From Fulvivirga marina (GTDB lineage: Bacteria > Bacteroidota > Bacteroidia > Cytophagales > Cyclobacteriaceae), in the NCBI RefSeq assembly GCF_016775155.1, contig NZ_JAEUGD010000001.1:1-64000 (forward strand): a stretch of DNA of 64,000 nt, written 5' to 3'. Positions within the stretch are counted from its first letter, which is position 1. The number at the start of each line of letters is the position of its first letter. Positions 38,678 through 46,375 of this stretch are shown piece after piece. A model generated the notes under the pieces. That model was not told the origin of the DNA. It searched no databases and saw only the letters and a list, made by a program, of their open reading frames with translations. A program made the position numbers and the translations under genes.

Positions 38678-40393
38678 ATGAAAAAAAAACTTATAATCTT
38701 AACATCAGTACTACTTATTGGGACGCTTGTGTCCTGTGACAAGGATGAAAAGCCAAAAGACGGTGCTGCATTATTAAAAGCGGAGAAGGAAAACATCCTG
38801 TCCTTCCTGAGAAAGTCTGCTGGTCAAAAAACTGCTTTTGAAAAAAATAAGAAGAGCACACAACTAGCGAGTACTACAAACCCGGTATATCAGGATCTTC
38901 AAAACCCGCCAGTAAGAAGCGCTACAAACGGAATATTAGATACAGAACTCCGTGTGGCCTATAGTGATCAGGAGATATGGAATGTCAAAGACCATCAAAC
39001 GCTAACCGTGAGGCTGCGAAATTATGAAGGGCTTTTGGTACCGCCCACTTTAAAAGTCAAACCAGGAGATCTCCTGCGTGTCAAAATGAAAAACGACCTG
39101 CCTCCGCTCGGTCATGTCAGTTGCGATCCTTACGGTGGCATGCACCATACTTCCGATGATCCGTGCGAACAGAAGAACCCTCAGTCATTCAATACTACGA
39201 ACCTGCACACTCATGGCCTGCATGTAAGCCCAAAAGATAGCAGCGACAATGTCCTGGTGCATATTATGCCGTCATGTGAATTTCAGAATCACATTCAGAT
39301 TCCTGAAAACCACCCTCAGGGTACCTTTTGGTACCACGGTCACGTACACGGCTCCACTGCAGTGCAGGTTTCCTCCGGCATGGGAGGCGCATTGATAGTC
39401 GAGGGAGGAATGGACACGATACCTGAAATAAAGGCAGCCGACGAAAAGATATTTGTATTTCAGCAAATCCCCTATACCCAGGACTCTGACGGCCAATTTG
39501 GAGTAGAAGACTTTGATGCATCATTTGGGCCGGGTATCTGGGATAAGGGGGTTGATAGCCATGGATGGCGCACCATGATCAATGGACAAACCTATCCAAT
39601 TATTCGCATGAAATCGGGAGAAGTGCAGCGTTGGAGATTGATACATGCCGGGGTTCGGGAAAAAATAGAGCTTGAGCTCGATGGACATCAGTTACATGAA
39701 ATTGCGCTGGATGGAATAAGCCTCGGAAGAGTGGAGACAAAGGGTTATGTAGAGCTACAGCCCGGTTACAGGTCGGATATACTAATAAAAGCCAATGAAG
39801 TATCAAAAACTGACACCCTGTTCCTCATTGATAGGGAGACTCAAAAGGAGAGTAGTTTGCTTGACGAATATGAGTCTCCGAAAATCCTGGCGATAGTGAT
39901 CATTTCCACGGAAAGTAAGGATATGAAATTACCCACCAGTGACGAGTTGGCGGCATACCGTCCGTTTAAAACCATTAAGGAAAGTGAACTGGAAGGTCTG
40001 GCACAGGAAGTATGGTTCAACATCGATGTAAACAGCACTCCCACGTGTTTTACAGTTAATGGAAGACCGTTCAGCATGGACAATCCTCCGAGGGTCTTAA
40101 AACTGAACTCCGCCAGTGAATGGAAAATCACCTCTCAGTTTGTGAATCACCCCTTCCACATACACGTCAATAGCTTCGAAATATTCCGAGTTAAAAAGGC
40201 CGATGGACAGGAGATAATATTTGATCCCCCGGTCTGGCGTGATACTTACCTGATCCAGCAGGGCGATACTGTTTTTGCCAGATCTCGATATGAGGATTTT
40301 GATGGCAAATTTGTTTTGCACTGTCATATCCTGGATCATGAAGACCAGGGTATGATGGAACTGGTCAATATTGTAGGAACAGAGGCTTTATAA
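38678..40393 (+). CDS. Multicopper oxidase lipoprotein (laccase/CotA-like)
   Basis: The 571-residue protein begins with a lipoprotein signal (LLIGTLVSCDKDEK, Cys about residue 20). All four copper-binding motifs are present: NLHTHGLHVSP (about 175), FWYHGHVHGSTA (about 221), NHPFHIHVNSFE (about 490) and LHCHILDHEDQGMME (about 547) with the T1 copper Cys and an axial Met. It oxidises phenols, bilirubin-like compounds or metal ions with oxygen, at the cell surface. It is co-directional with DJ-1-like and tyrosinase genes, which suggests joint work on an aromatic or copper substrate. The natural substrate cannot be read from sequence. Confidence 0.9.
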   Translation: MKKKLIILTSVLLIGTLVSCDKDEKPKDGAALLKAEKENILSFLRKSAGQKTAFEKNKKSTQLASTTNPVYQDLQNPPVRSATNGILDTELRVAYSDQEIWNVKDHQTLTVRLRNYEGLLVPPTLKVKPGDLLRVKMKNDLPPLGHVSCDPYGGMHHTSDDPCEQKNPQSFNTTNLHTHGLHVSPKDSSDNVLVHIMPSCEFQNHIQIPENHPQGTFWYHGHVHGSTAVQVSSGMGGALIVEGGMDTIPEIKAADEKIFVFQQIPYTQDSDGQFGVEDFDASFGPGIWDKGVDSHGWRTMINGQTYPIIRMKSGEVQRWRLIHAGVREKIELELDGHQLHEIALDGISLGRVETKGYVELQPGYRSDILIKANEVSKTDTLFLIDRETQKESSLLDEYESPKILAIVIISTESKDMKLPTSDELAAYRPFKTIKESELEGLAQEVWFNIDVNSTPTCFTVNGRPFSMDNPPRVLKLNSASEWKITSQFVNHPFHIHVNSFEIFRVKKADGQEIIFDPPVWRDTYLIQQGDTVFARSRYEDFDGKFVLHCHILDHEDQGMMELVNIVGTEAL

Positions 40394-40406
40394 AACAGAT
40401 ACAAAC

Positions 40407-41047
40407 ATGGGGAAAATATTTATCACATTATTTATGAAGGCGTGGAAGCCCTGGATTTTACAGGTCCCCATGACGTTTTTGCCATGGCTAATTACATAAG
40501 CCGGGAATCTTTACATTCAGATGATCTACCATTTCAGCAATATGTAATTGCATCTGCTAAAGGGCCTGTAAAAACTGCGGGAGGAATAGCTATAACACCT
40601 GATTTTACTTTTGATGATGCCATACCCGAGGCTGAGATCATTTTCATTCCTGGTGGGCCATACATTAAAAACATCAGTGCCACTGACCCCATGATCAAAT
40701 GGATACAGTCAAACTATTCAGATAAGAATCAGATTGTTTCGGTTTGCCTCGGCGCTTTTCCATTGGTCGTTGCGCTGGGACAAAAACTACAGGGGCATAC
40801 AATCACAACGCACCACCAGGCCATTGAAGATCTCAGGGAAAAAGTTAATTCCCTGAATATCGATGCTTTTGTAGCCAAAGGCCAACGGTATGTGAGTGAA
40901 GGGAATGTTTTGTGTTCTGCAGGAGTATCTTCCGGGATAGATGCTGCCTTTTATCTCTTATCAGATATTATGGGGCAGGAAATTGCCAGAAAAACATCCG
41001 AGATTATGGAATATAACAGGACCATTAACTGGTCACTGGAACAATAA
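40407..41047 (+). pseudogene. DJ-1/PfpI-family protein with an apparent frameshift near the start
   Basis: From 40442 an intact frame encodes 201 residues of a DJ-1/PfpI protein with the nucleophile elbow QIVSVCLGAFPLVVALG (Cys at about residue 100) and THHQAIEDL. The expected first beta strand is missing in that frame. It is encoded upstream as ENIYHIIYEGVEALDFTG, but no ATG is in frame with it. An ATG at 40407 (ATGGGGAAAAT) would fit exactly if one more G were present in the run of four. So either the gene is frameshifted, the run is a phase-variable or sequencing-error site, or translation starts at GTG 40442 and gives a protein without the first strand. The protein probably acts as a hydrolase, chaperone or isocyanide-hydratase-like enzyme. 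Confidence 0.6.
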
Positions 41048-41077
41048 TAAATCACCTGACTATTAAAATAAATCACT

Positions 41078-42607
41078 ATGAGCGAAACAACCATTACGAA
41101 TCCTACATGGTATGGGGAAATCAGTAAAATGTTTAACCAGACTGATATTGACCATATGGCACCTCAGGGTGTACAATTGGACAATTATGAATATGTGAAA
41201 TCCAACGCAACCAATATTTACGGACAGGTAGCATCCGGCAACATGCCTCCAGGCAACCCATGGCAGCAAAGTTGGGTGCAAACTTTTCTAAACTGGATCC
41301 AGACCGGGTGCCCTAAGGGAACAATAGAAACTACCGAATCTGCCTTATCTGGCATGGCCTTGCGCAAGTCCGCAGAAAAGGTGGCCGGGAGGATCCGCAA
41401 GAATGTAGCCAGCCTCTCATCTGAGGAGCTGGAGAAGCTTAAAAAGGCATTTAGTACCATTATGTCAATGGATCATAATGATCCAAACGGATATTTTGTG
41501 GTTGCTGGGTGGCATGGATTACCAAAATCAAAGTGTATGCACCACATTCCACCTTACAATCCATGGCATCGGGCCTATCTGCTATATTTCGAAAATGCCC
41601 TTCGTAATGTTGACGGATGTGAAGATGTAACACTGCCATATTGGGACATCAACACACCGATCCCTGATGTTCTGAATCAGGCACCGTTTGATAGTTACAC
41701 ATACCCTGTTGATTTAAATGCGCAGTATAAAAAAGGGGACAAGACATCCCGGTACACATGGTCTCAGATTTCGTCGAACCTGGCACAGTATGAAGTACTG
41801 GAAGATCTGTCCCGAGCTATGGGTAGGACTGACTGGGAAGACTTTCATGGTGGTCGCGCCTTTGATAATGCACCGAACAACACCAACATTTCAGGCCATG
41901 ACGGTGGACATGTTTCGATAGGGGATACTATGCTTGACCAGTACGTAGCGTCATTCGACCCGATTTTCTGGTTTTACCACTGCAATCTGGACAGGCTTTG
42001 GTGGACATGGCAAAAGAAGATGAATGCTACTAATTTATCCGGCCTACTCAAGACCATCCGGTCGGACTTTAGTAGAAGCTACTTCACTGATGAGTTTCTT
42101 ACTACACTTGCCCCATTTACATCAATGCCAATAAACAGGACTACGGTTAATGTGGTAGATTCATTAAACGACCTGGATATAGATTATCAGGAAACAGCTT
42201 TCGAGGGGCTTGCACTCGAAGCGCTTCCGACAATGAAAGGAAGCTCTTTACTTAGTGACAAGTTCAGCCTGAAACCGGACAGGGTCAATATCCGCGTCAA
42301 AAACCTTGACAGGATCAAAATCCCTGGCAGTTTTAAGGTACATCTTATGAAGAATGACAAGATACTTCGCAGCAGGGCTTTCTTTCAGCCGAATGAAGCC
42401 GAGAAATGTGAAAATTGTGTTCAGCATAGAGCTGTAAATTTTGATTTCGAACTTAATCTGGAGGAAGTGGCAGGTGCCAAACTGGAAATCCTGGTGGAGC
42501 CACTTAACAAGGATGCCCATGGTGAAAAATTCCCTGCAAAACTGATGGGCAACCCTACTGTAAATATGCGATTGCTAATGACAAATGACGTGGTATTGCA
42601 TCAATAA
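41078..42607 (+). CDS. Tyrosinase / polyphenol oxidase
   Basis: The 509-residue protein has a type 3 copper site. The CuA region contains VVAGWHGLPKSKCMHHIPPY and NPWHRAYLLYFENAL (about residues 143-175) with three His. The CuB region contains GGHVSIGDTM and FWFYHCNLDRLWWTWQ (about 276-310). A further C-terminal beta domain (about 390-509) is copied in the next gene. It oxidises phenols to quinones. No signal peptide is seen, so it may be cytoplasmic or exported by another route. It lies 30 bp after the DJ-1-like gene and in the same operon as the multicopper oxidase. Confidence 0.9.
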   Translation: MSETTITNPTWYGEISKMFNQTDIDHMAPQGVQLDNYEYVKSNATNIYGQVASGNMPPGNPWQQSWVQTFLNWIQTGCPKGTIETTESALSGMALRKSAEKVAGRIRKNVASLSSEELEKLKKAFSTIMSMDHNDPNGYFVVAGWHGLPKSKCMHHIPPYNPWHRAYLLYFENALRNVDGCEDVTLPYWDINTPIPDVLNQAPFDSYTYPVDLNAQYKKGDKTSRYTWSQISSNLAQYEVLEDLSRAMGRTDWEDFHGGRAFDNAPNNTNISGHDGGHVSIGDTMLDQYVASFDPIFWFYHCNLDRLWWTWQKKMNATNLSGLLKTIRSDFSRSYFTDEFLTTLAPFTSMPINRTTVNVVDSLNDLDIDYQETAFEGLALEALPTMKGSSLLSDKFSLKPDRVNIRVKNLDRIKIPGSFKVHLMKNDKILRSRAFFQPNEAEKCENCVQHRAVNFDFELNLEEVAGAKLEILVEPLNKDAHGEKFPAKLMGNPTVNMRLLMTNDVVLHQ

Positions 42608-42653
42608 CAGCTCTGTAAATAAGTAAAATTCAAAACCTCTAAAGGTGTAGATT

Positions 42654-43013
42654 ATGAAAGGTCATTTATCTGTAAATCAACCATTCATTATAGACCATCA
42701 GAAGGTAAATGTACGTGTAAAAGGCATTAACCGCCTCTCCATACCAGGGAGCTTTAAAGTTTTGCTAAAAAACGGAGAGACGGTTATTGCTTCACGTGCA
42801 ATGGCACAACCGGGCGACCCGGCGAAGGTTGATGAATGTGTGAAACACCCACTCGTTGACTTTGATTTTGAACTTCCTGTTACAGCTATATTCGGCAACC
42901 GTCTGAATATAGAGGTAGAACCTGTAAACAGGTCAGTACACGGACGTGTGATGCCTCCAAAACTACTCGGCAACCCCACTATTAATATCAGATTCCTGTT
43001 ACAGGAAGTTTAA
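42654..43013 (+). CDS. Stand-alone copy of the tyrosinase C-terminal domain
   Basis: The 119-residue protein aligns by eye with residues about 397-507 of the preceding tyrosinase: RVNIRVKNLDRIKIPGSFKV against KVNVRVKGINRLSIPGSFKV, NEAEKCENCVQHRAVNFDFEL against a PAKVDECVKHPLVDFDFEL-like stretch, and LMGNPTVNMRLL against LLGNPTINIRFL. It lacks the copper-binding core. Such domains in plant and bacterial tyrosinases close the active site or carry copper (caddie-like). A separate copy may be a copper chaperone or a regulator of the tyrosinase. It starts 46 bp after the tyrosinase stop. Confidence 0.8.
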   Translation: MKGHLSVNQPFIIDHQKVNVRVKGINRLSIPGSFKVLLKNGETVIASRAMAQPGDPAKVDECVKHPLVDFDFELPVTAIFGNRLNIEVEPVNRSVHGRVMPPKLLGNPTINIRFLLQEV

Positions 43014-43041
43014 GAACTGTTTTTTCTTAACACCATTCAGT

Positions 43042-43404
43042 ATGAAAAATCAACCCTCTGTCCCCGTTTATGTAAGATTATCCCAGGTGTTTAGTCTTCT
43101 GGGGTTAATCCTATTACCTAAATGCTCACTGTGCTTGTTTGCTGCGGGTACAATGATTACCATATGCGGAGGTGCTTCACAAATACCCCCGGCATGGGAA
43201 TACTGGCTGATAGGATCAACCACGTTATTGGTTATAACAGTACAGATATACAAGATCAGAGCGCGTTTTCTATCATTGACTTTAATTTTCACCTTATCAG
43301 GAGGTTTAACCATTTTTGCATTTTTGTGGTTGAAATTAAGCCCGATAGTTTACTACCGGTGTTACCATGATCCTTGCTTCATCAGCAATATTTGCCTTCA
43401 ATAA
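43042..43404 (+). CDS. Small four-helix membrane protein with a CSLC motif (MerC-like)
   Basis: The 120-residue protein has about four hydrophobic helices and the motif LPKCSLCLFAAG near residue 30, with a CxxC pair at the membrane edge. MerC-type transporters and related proteins share the CxxC-in-first-helix plan and move metal ions. The C-terminus carries two further Cys (YRCYHDPCFI). As the last gene of the oxidase operon it may deliver copper, but this is inference; it could also be a DUF membrane protein. The ORF ends before a 220-bp gap to the integrase. Confidence 0.5.
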   Translation: MKNQPSVPVYVRLSQVFSLLGLILLPKCSLCLFAAGTMITICGGASQIPPAWEYWLIGSTTLLVITVQIYKIRARFLSLTLIFTLSGGLTIFAFLWLKLSPIVYYRCYHDPCFISNICLQ

Positions 43405-43570
43405 GTTCGGGAATAAGGATTCAAATAAGTGCTGTACTGCAAAACACGAAAAATAGGCTCTTCTGCTAAGGCCCAACATTAACCGTAACAGTTTTTTCTT
43501 TTGATAATAATTAGTAGTAAAGGGTGTGAGGGTGCTTAATGATCTGTTTTAAATATGCACAAAATTAACA

Positions 43571-43601
43571 GGCGGATTAATTCCTGAAAATTCAATCCGC
43601 C
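43571..43601. terminator. Inverted repeat between the oxidase operon and the integrase
   Basis: GGCGGATT at 43571-43578 pairs with AATCCGCC at 43594-43601; AATT/AATT pairing extends it. No real T-run follows on either strand, so it is a weak two-way terminator or a recombination-related repeat next to the integrase stop (43625). Confidence 0.4.
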
Positions 43602-43624
43602 GTCATAGTCGTAAACTAAATCTG

Positions 43625-44899
43625 CTACCCAAATATCACATTGGCAGCTTCGTCCATTACCTCCTGCTCAAATTCAGAAAAGTAGGCTTCTGTTGTGGAA
43701 TAATCCGTATGACCCAACATATCACCTATTATTGCTTTAGATACTCCTTTATTTTTTCCAGCCATTGCAAAAGTATGGCGTATTACATAGCTGCTTAATT
43801 TGATAGGGAGTCCGGCATCCTTACCTATTTTCCCCAGTGATCTATTGAAGCCAGAAAGCCTGTATAAATACTTCTTATGTATTACTTCGCTGTCCGGATG
43901 GTTAATGACTTCATCAAGAACTGGGAATATAAGGTTACCCGCCCTTTTTTGCTGCAAATAGTACTCAAGTATTACCTGGGCTTCAGATGGAATACTGAAA
44001 TTAAATTCCTTTACGTTGGTACCTCGCCTTGTCTTTCTCCGCTGATATCTCAATCGCCCTGCTTCAAGGCAATCACGGGTTAAATAGGATAGGTCGGCAA
44101 AGTTCATCCCTCGTAAATAGTACATGAAAAGTAAATAGTTACGGGCGTGCCATAGCTTCGATTTCAGGGGATATGATAAGTCTTTAATGATCTGCATATA
44201 GCTGTCATTAACCGCACGCTTTTTCGAACTGCCCTTTTTGATACTGTACCCCCCCTGACCGAATGGGTAATGCTCACGGGTAACTTCTGTCGACTTGTCT
44301 TTAACCGCGAGGTTGTATATACGACGGATAGTACGCAAGATTATAGCAATGGTGCTGGTTTGAATATTTTTACTTTTGCATTCAGCTTCAAATCCAAGAA
44401 TGTACATTTCATCAATGTCAGTAATCAGCAACCGATTGTTGCCATGATATTCTAACATTTTATTAACACTATATCTGCACATTTTCACCCAAGAATATTG
44501 TTGGGATTTTTTATACATCATTTCGACTTTGCTCCCATAGTCTAACAACGTGGTTCGCCCAACAAGTATCGGGTCAGGGGACTTTTTTTCAGTATCTATG
44601 GCGATTTCTTTTGTAATAGCTTCTGCCAGATCGTAAACGGTCATATCCTTGAGATGAAAACTGTATTTTGTAAGAACATCCTCGGCTATGGAGAGCTTGT
44701 TATATAGCTGTTTATTCGTACGTGTTGAATTGTTATAGGAGTTTTTAATCTTTTTGTTTTTGTTGTCCCATTCGGATTCCCGCAGCCTCAGACCGACAGG
44801 AATCCTTTTAGGTACTCCCTTGTGTGTAAGACGGATTACTACAGGGAAGAGATTCGTTTTTTTATTACGGGTGTCTAGTCGTAATGCAAGTGTTGCCAT
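43625..44899 (-). CDS. Tyrosine recombinase (Bacteroidota phage/transposon integrase type)
   Basis: I chose the ATG at 44899 (MATLALRLDTRNKKTNLFPV), which gives 424 residues; the longer ORF to 44965 adds residues not typical of the family. An arm-binding domain (about 1-90) and core-binding SAM-like domain (about 110-210) precede the catalytic domain. The catalytic Arg lies in FMYYLRGMNFADLSYL (about 263); SYVIRHTFAMAG (about 375) holds the second Arg with Tyr in place of the usual first His, as often in this phylum; MLGHTDYSTTEAYF (about 398-405) has the GH and nucleophile Tyr. It integrates or excises a mobile element. It is the only integrase seen in the window. Confidence 0.85.
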   Translation of the reverse strand: MATLALRLDTRNKKTNLFPVVIRLTHKGVPKRIPVGLRLRESEWDNKNKKIKNSYNNSTRTNKQLYNKLSIAEDVLTKYSFHLKDMTVYDLAEAITKEIAIDTEKKSPDPILVGRTTLLDYGSKVEMMYKKSQQYSWVKMCRYSVNKMLEYHGNNRLLITDIDEMYILGFEAECKSKNIQTSTIAIILRTIRRIYNLAVKDKSTEVTREHYPFGQGGYSIKKGSSKKRAVNDSYMQIIKDLSYPLKSKLWHARNYLLFMYYLRGMNFADLSYLTRDCLEAGRLRYQRRKTRRGTNVKEFNFSIPSEAQVILEYYLQQKRAGNLIFPVLDEVINHPDSEVIHKKYLYRLSGFNRSLGKIGKDAGLPIKLSSYVIRHTFAMAGKNKGVSKAIIGDMLGHTDYSTTEAYFSEFEQEVMDEAANVIFG

Positions 44900-44958
44900 G
44901 GAGTCAGATTTTGTTATTAGTTTTATGATTGAATACTGATAAAAACATATCAAAATCA

Positions 44959-45020
44959 TTGCCAAGGATTTGCCAAGTTTTTAGGATTCTAACGGTTTTA
45001 AAGGAAATGCCAAAATGGCA
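44959..45020. repeat. 11-bp-phased TTGCCAAG repeats upstream of the integrase
   Basis: TTGCCAAG occurs at 44959-44966 and 44970-44977, 11 bp apart (one helical turn), and a related palindrome TGCCAAAATGGCA lies at 45008-45020. They sit 60-120 bp upstream of the integrase start. Arm-type binding sites of tyrosine recombinases look like this. The matching att core and a second copy of the repeats elsewhere were not found. Confidence 0.5.
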
Positions 45021-45610
45021 AAAAGTGCATTTAACTGTCCATTTGGGCGCTTTTCAGTTGGTTACGAGGTAGATGATTATTAATCTGTAATTAGGTGTAA
45101 TATACCTGTGTGGATGTTCTTGTTTTGTTCCTCGATGTATCCTTTTCTATCCGGTTCAGAAACATCTTACCTGAATTTGTCCTACTTTTTTGGCGGTCTA
45201 TACATCATGAGCCGAATAGCTGTTCATTCGGCTCATAGGGTTATGGCATACTATTTTTTAGTTCACCTTGTTGATTACTGTTTATCTGAACTTATTCCTT
45301 TAAAGATTACTCAATATAGGTACTTTAGGTACACCATGCAGGCGGGGTTGAAAAAGTATCAATAGGGGCTCAGCAATAGGGCAAGCACGAGGACAAGCTG
45401 ATGGGTATGACTGGCATGCAGGAAAGGTTTCTCCCCCGACAATTTTTGCTTTTCGCTCGTAACAAAACTTTTAACTTTCAAATCTGTAAGTTTGATTTTC
45501 CTTTTCATATTTTATTAGGTTTGAAATATTGGTTGTGGTTCGTTAATAAAATAAGCGGTGGATATTACTTTTATGAAGTCTCGAAAGGCTTACATTAATG
45601 CAGAGTAAAC
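45021..45610. other. Gene-free stretch with a perfect hairpin
   Basis: No convincing gene is seen. The ORF at 45108-45365 has an aromatic-rich, non-protein-like composition. The stretch holds a perfect inverted repeat ATGAGCCGAAT (45207-45217) / ATTCGGCTCAT (45226-45236) with an 8-nt loop and no T-run. It may be a structured RNA element, an operator or the remnant of a mobile element end near the integrase. Confidence 0.45.
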
Positions 45611-46375
45611 TTAACGGCTAATCAACCTCTCTACCGGATAAGTATCTACGTAACGAATAGGCTGACTTTGAGAAAAGTCAACTTCAAAAACTTTAAGGAG
45701 AGAGATATCATCTTTAAAAGGTGATGGTGTTCTCAGGTTGTATATAATGAAAAATTTGTAATTGGGGTAAGAGAGGTTATGGATGAGTCTGAAATTCTTA
45801 AAATCATCTTCATAAGGCTCCCATTTTTCCAGAGATACTTTAGAGCGTTTTAACTCGCATACGGCAAAGAGCTTATTGTCTTTGTGTATCCAAAGGTCTA
45901 TATCCGAAACAGTAATATCTGAGCCAAGTGTATCGCGCTGCCATTTATGGTATGCGCTACTAACTTTGTCGTTCAGGTATTTGGTCGCCCGTTTATCATT
46001 TACCGCGAGTCCGTGGTCACGAAAGAGATCTTTGAGTTGCCTTGGTGTGAGCTTTGTGAAGCTAAGCTGATGGGACGATTTGCAGAGATTTATTTCATCA
46101 AAGGTATCGCCAAAAGCTTTGAATTGTAATAAGAAACAGGGCAGTTGATGCAAGTTGGATAACTGGTTGAGTTGTCTGAACGCTTTTATTTCACGATCTG
46201 AAAAATCTCCCCAGTCCTTTTCATCTACTCCTGAAACCACTATAAGTAATTTAGGGGTACTGCAGTGATCACCGTATACTAGTTGCCACATGTTACCGGT
46301 TACAAAATTATAACGTTCTACCTTGTTGGTTATGATGTAGTCGTAGAGCGCATTGCCTTGATAATAGTGGAGCAT
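45611..46375 (-). CDS. PD-(D/E)xK-like restriction endonuclease
   Basis: The 254-residue protein has a nuclease motif near residues 157-180: VSDIDLWIHKDNKLFAVCELKRSKVS, which gives the D and the ExK of the PD-(D/E)xK fold. The N-terminal half is helical and hydrophobic in parts, with a possible DNA-binding region. It overlaps the methylase gene by one base, so it is the restriction partner in a compact type II or type III-like system. No helicase (Res) is present. Confidence 0.75.
   Translation of the reverse strand: MLHYYQGNALYDYIITNKVERYNFVTGNMWQLVYGDHCSTPKLLIVVSGVDEKDWGDFSDREIKAFRQLNQLSNLHQLPCFLLQFKAFGDTFDEINLCKSSHQLSFTKLTPRQLKDLFRDHGLAVNDKRATKYLNDKVSSAYHKWQRDTLGSDITVSDIDLWIHKDNKLFAVCELKRSKVSLEKWEPYEDDFKNFRLIHNLSYPNYKFFIIYNLRTPSPFKDDISLLKVFEVDFSQSQPIRYVDTYPVERLISR

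Noticed and set aside
43571-43601. att core of the integrated element
   Set aside because: It is an inverted rather than direct repeat, and no second copy was found; left as weak terminator-like feature.
45108-45365. 85-residue ORF upstream of the restriction pair
   Set aside because: Aromatic-rich and unlike protein, includes the perfect hairpin, no family or operon support.
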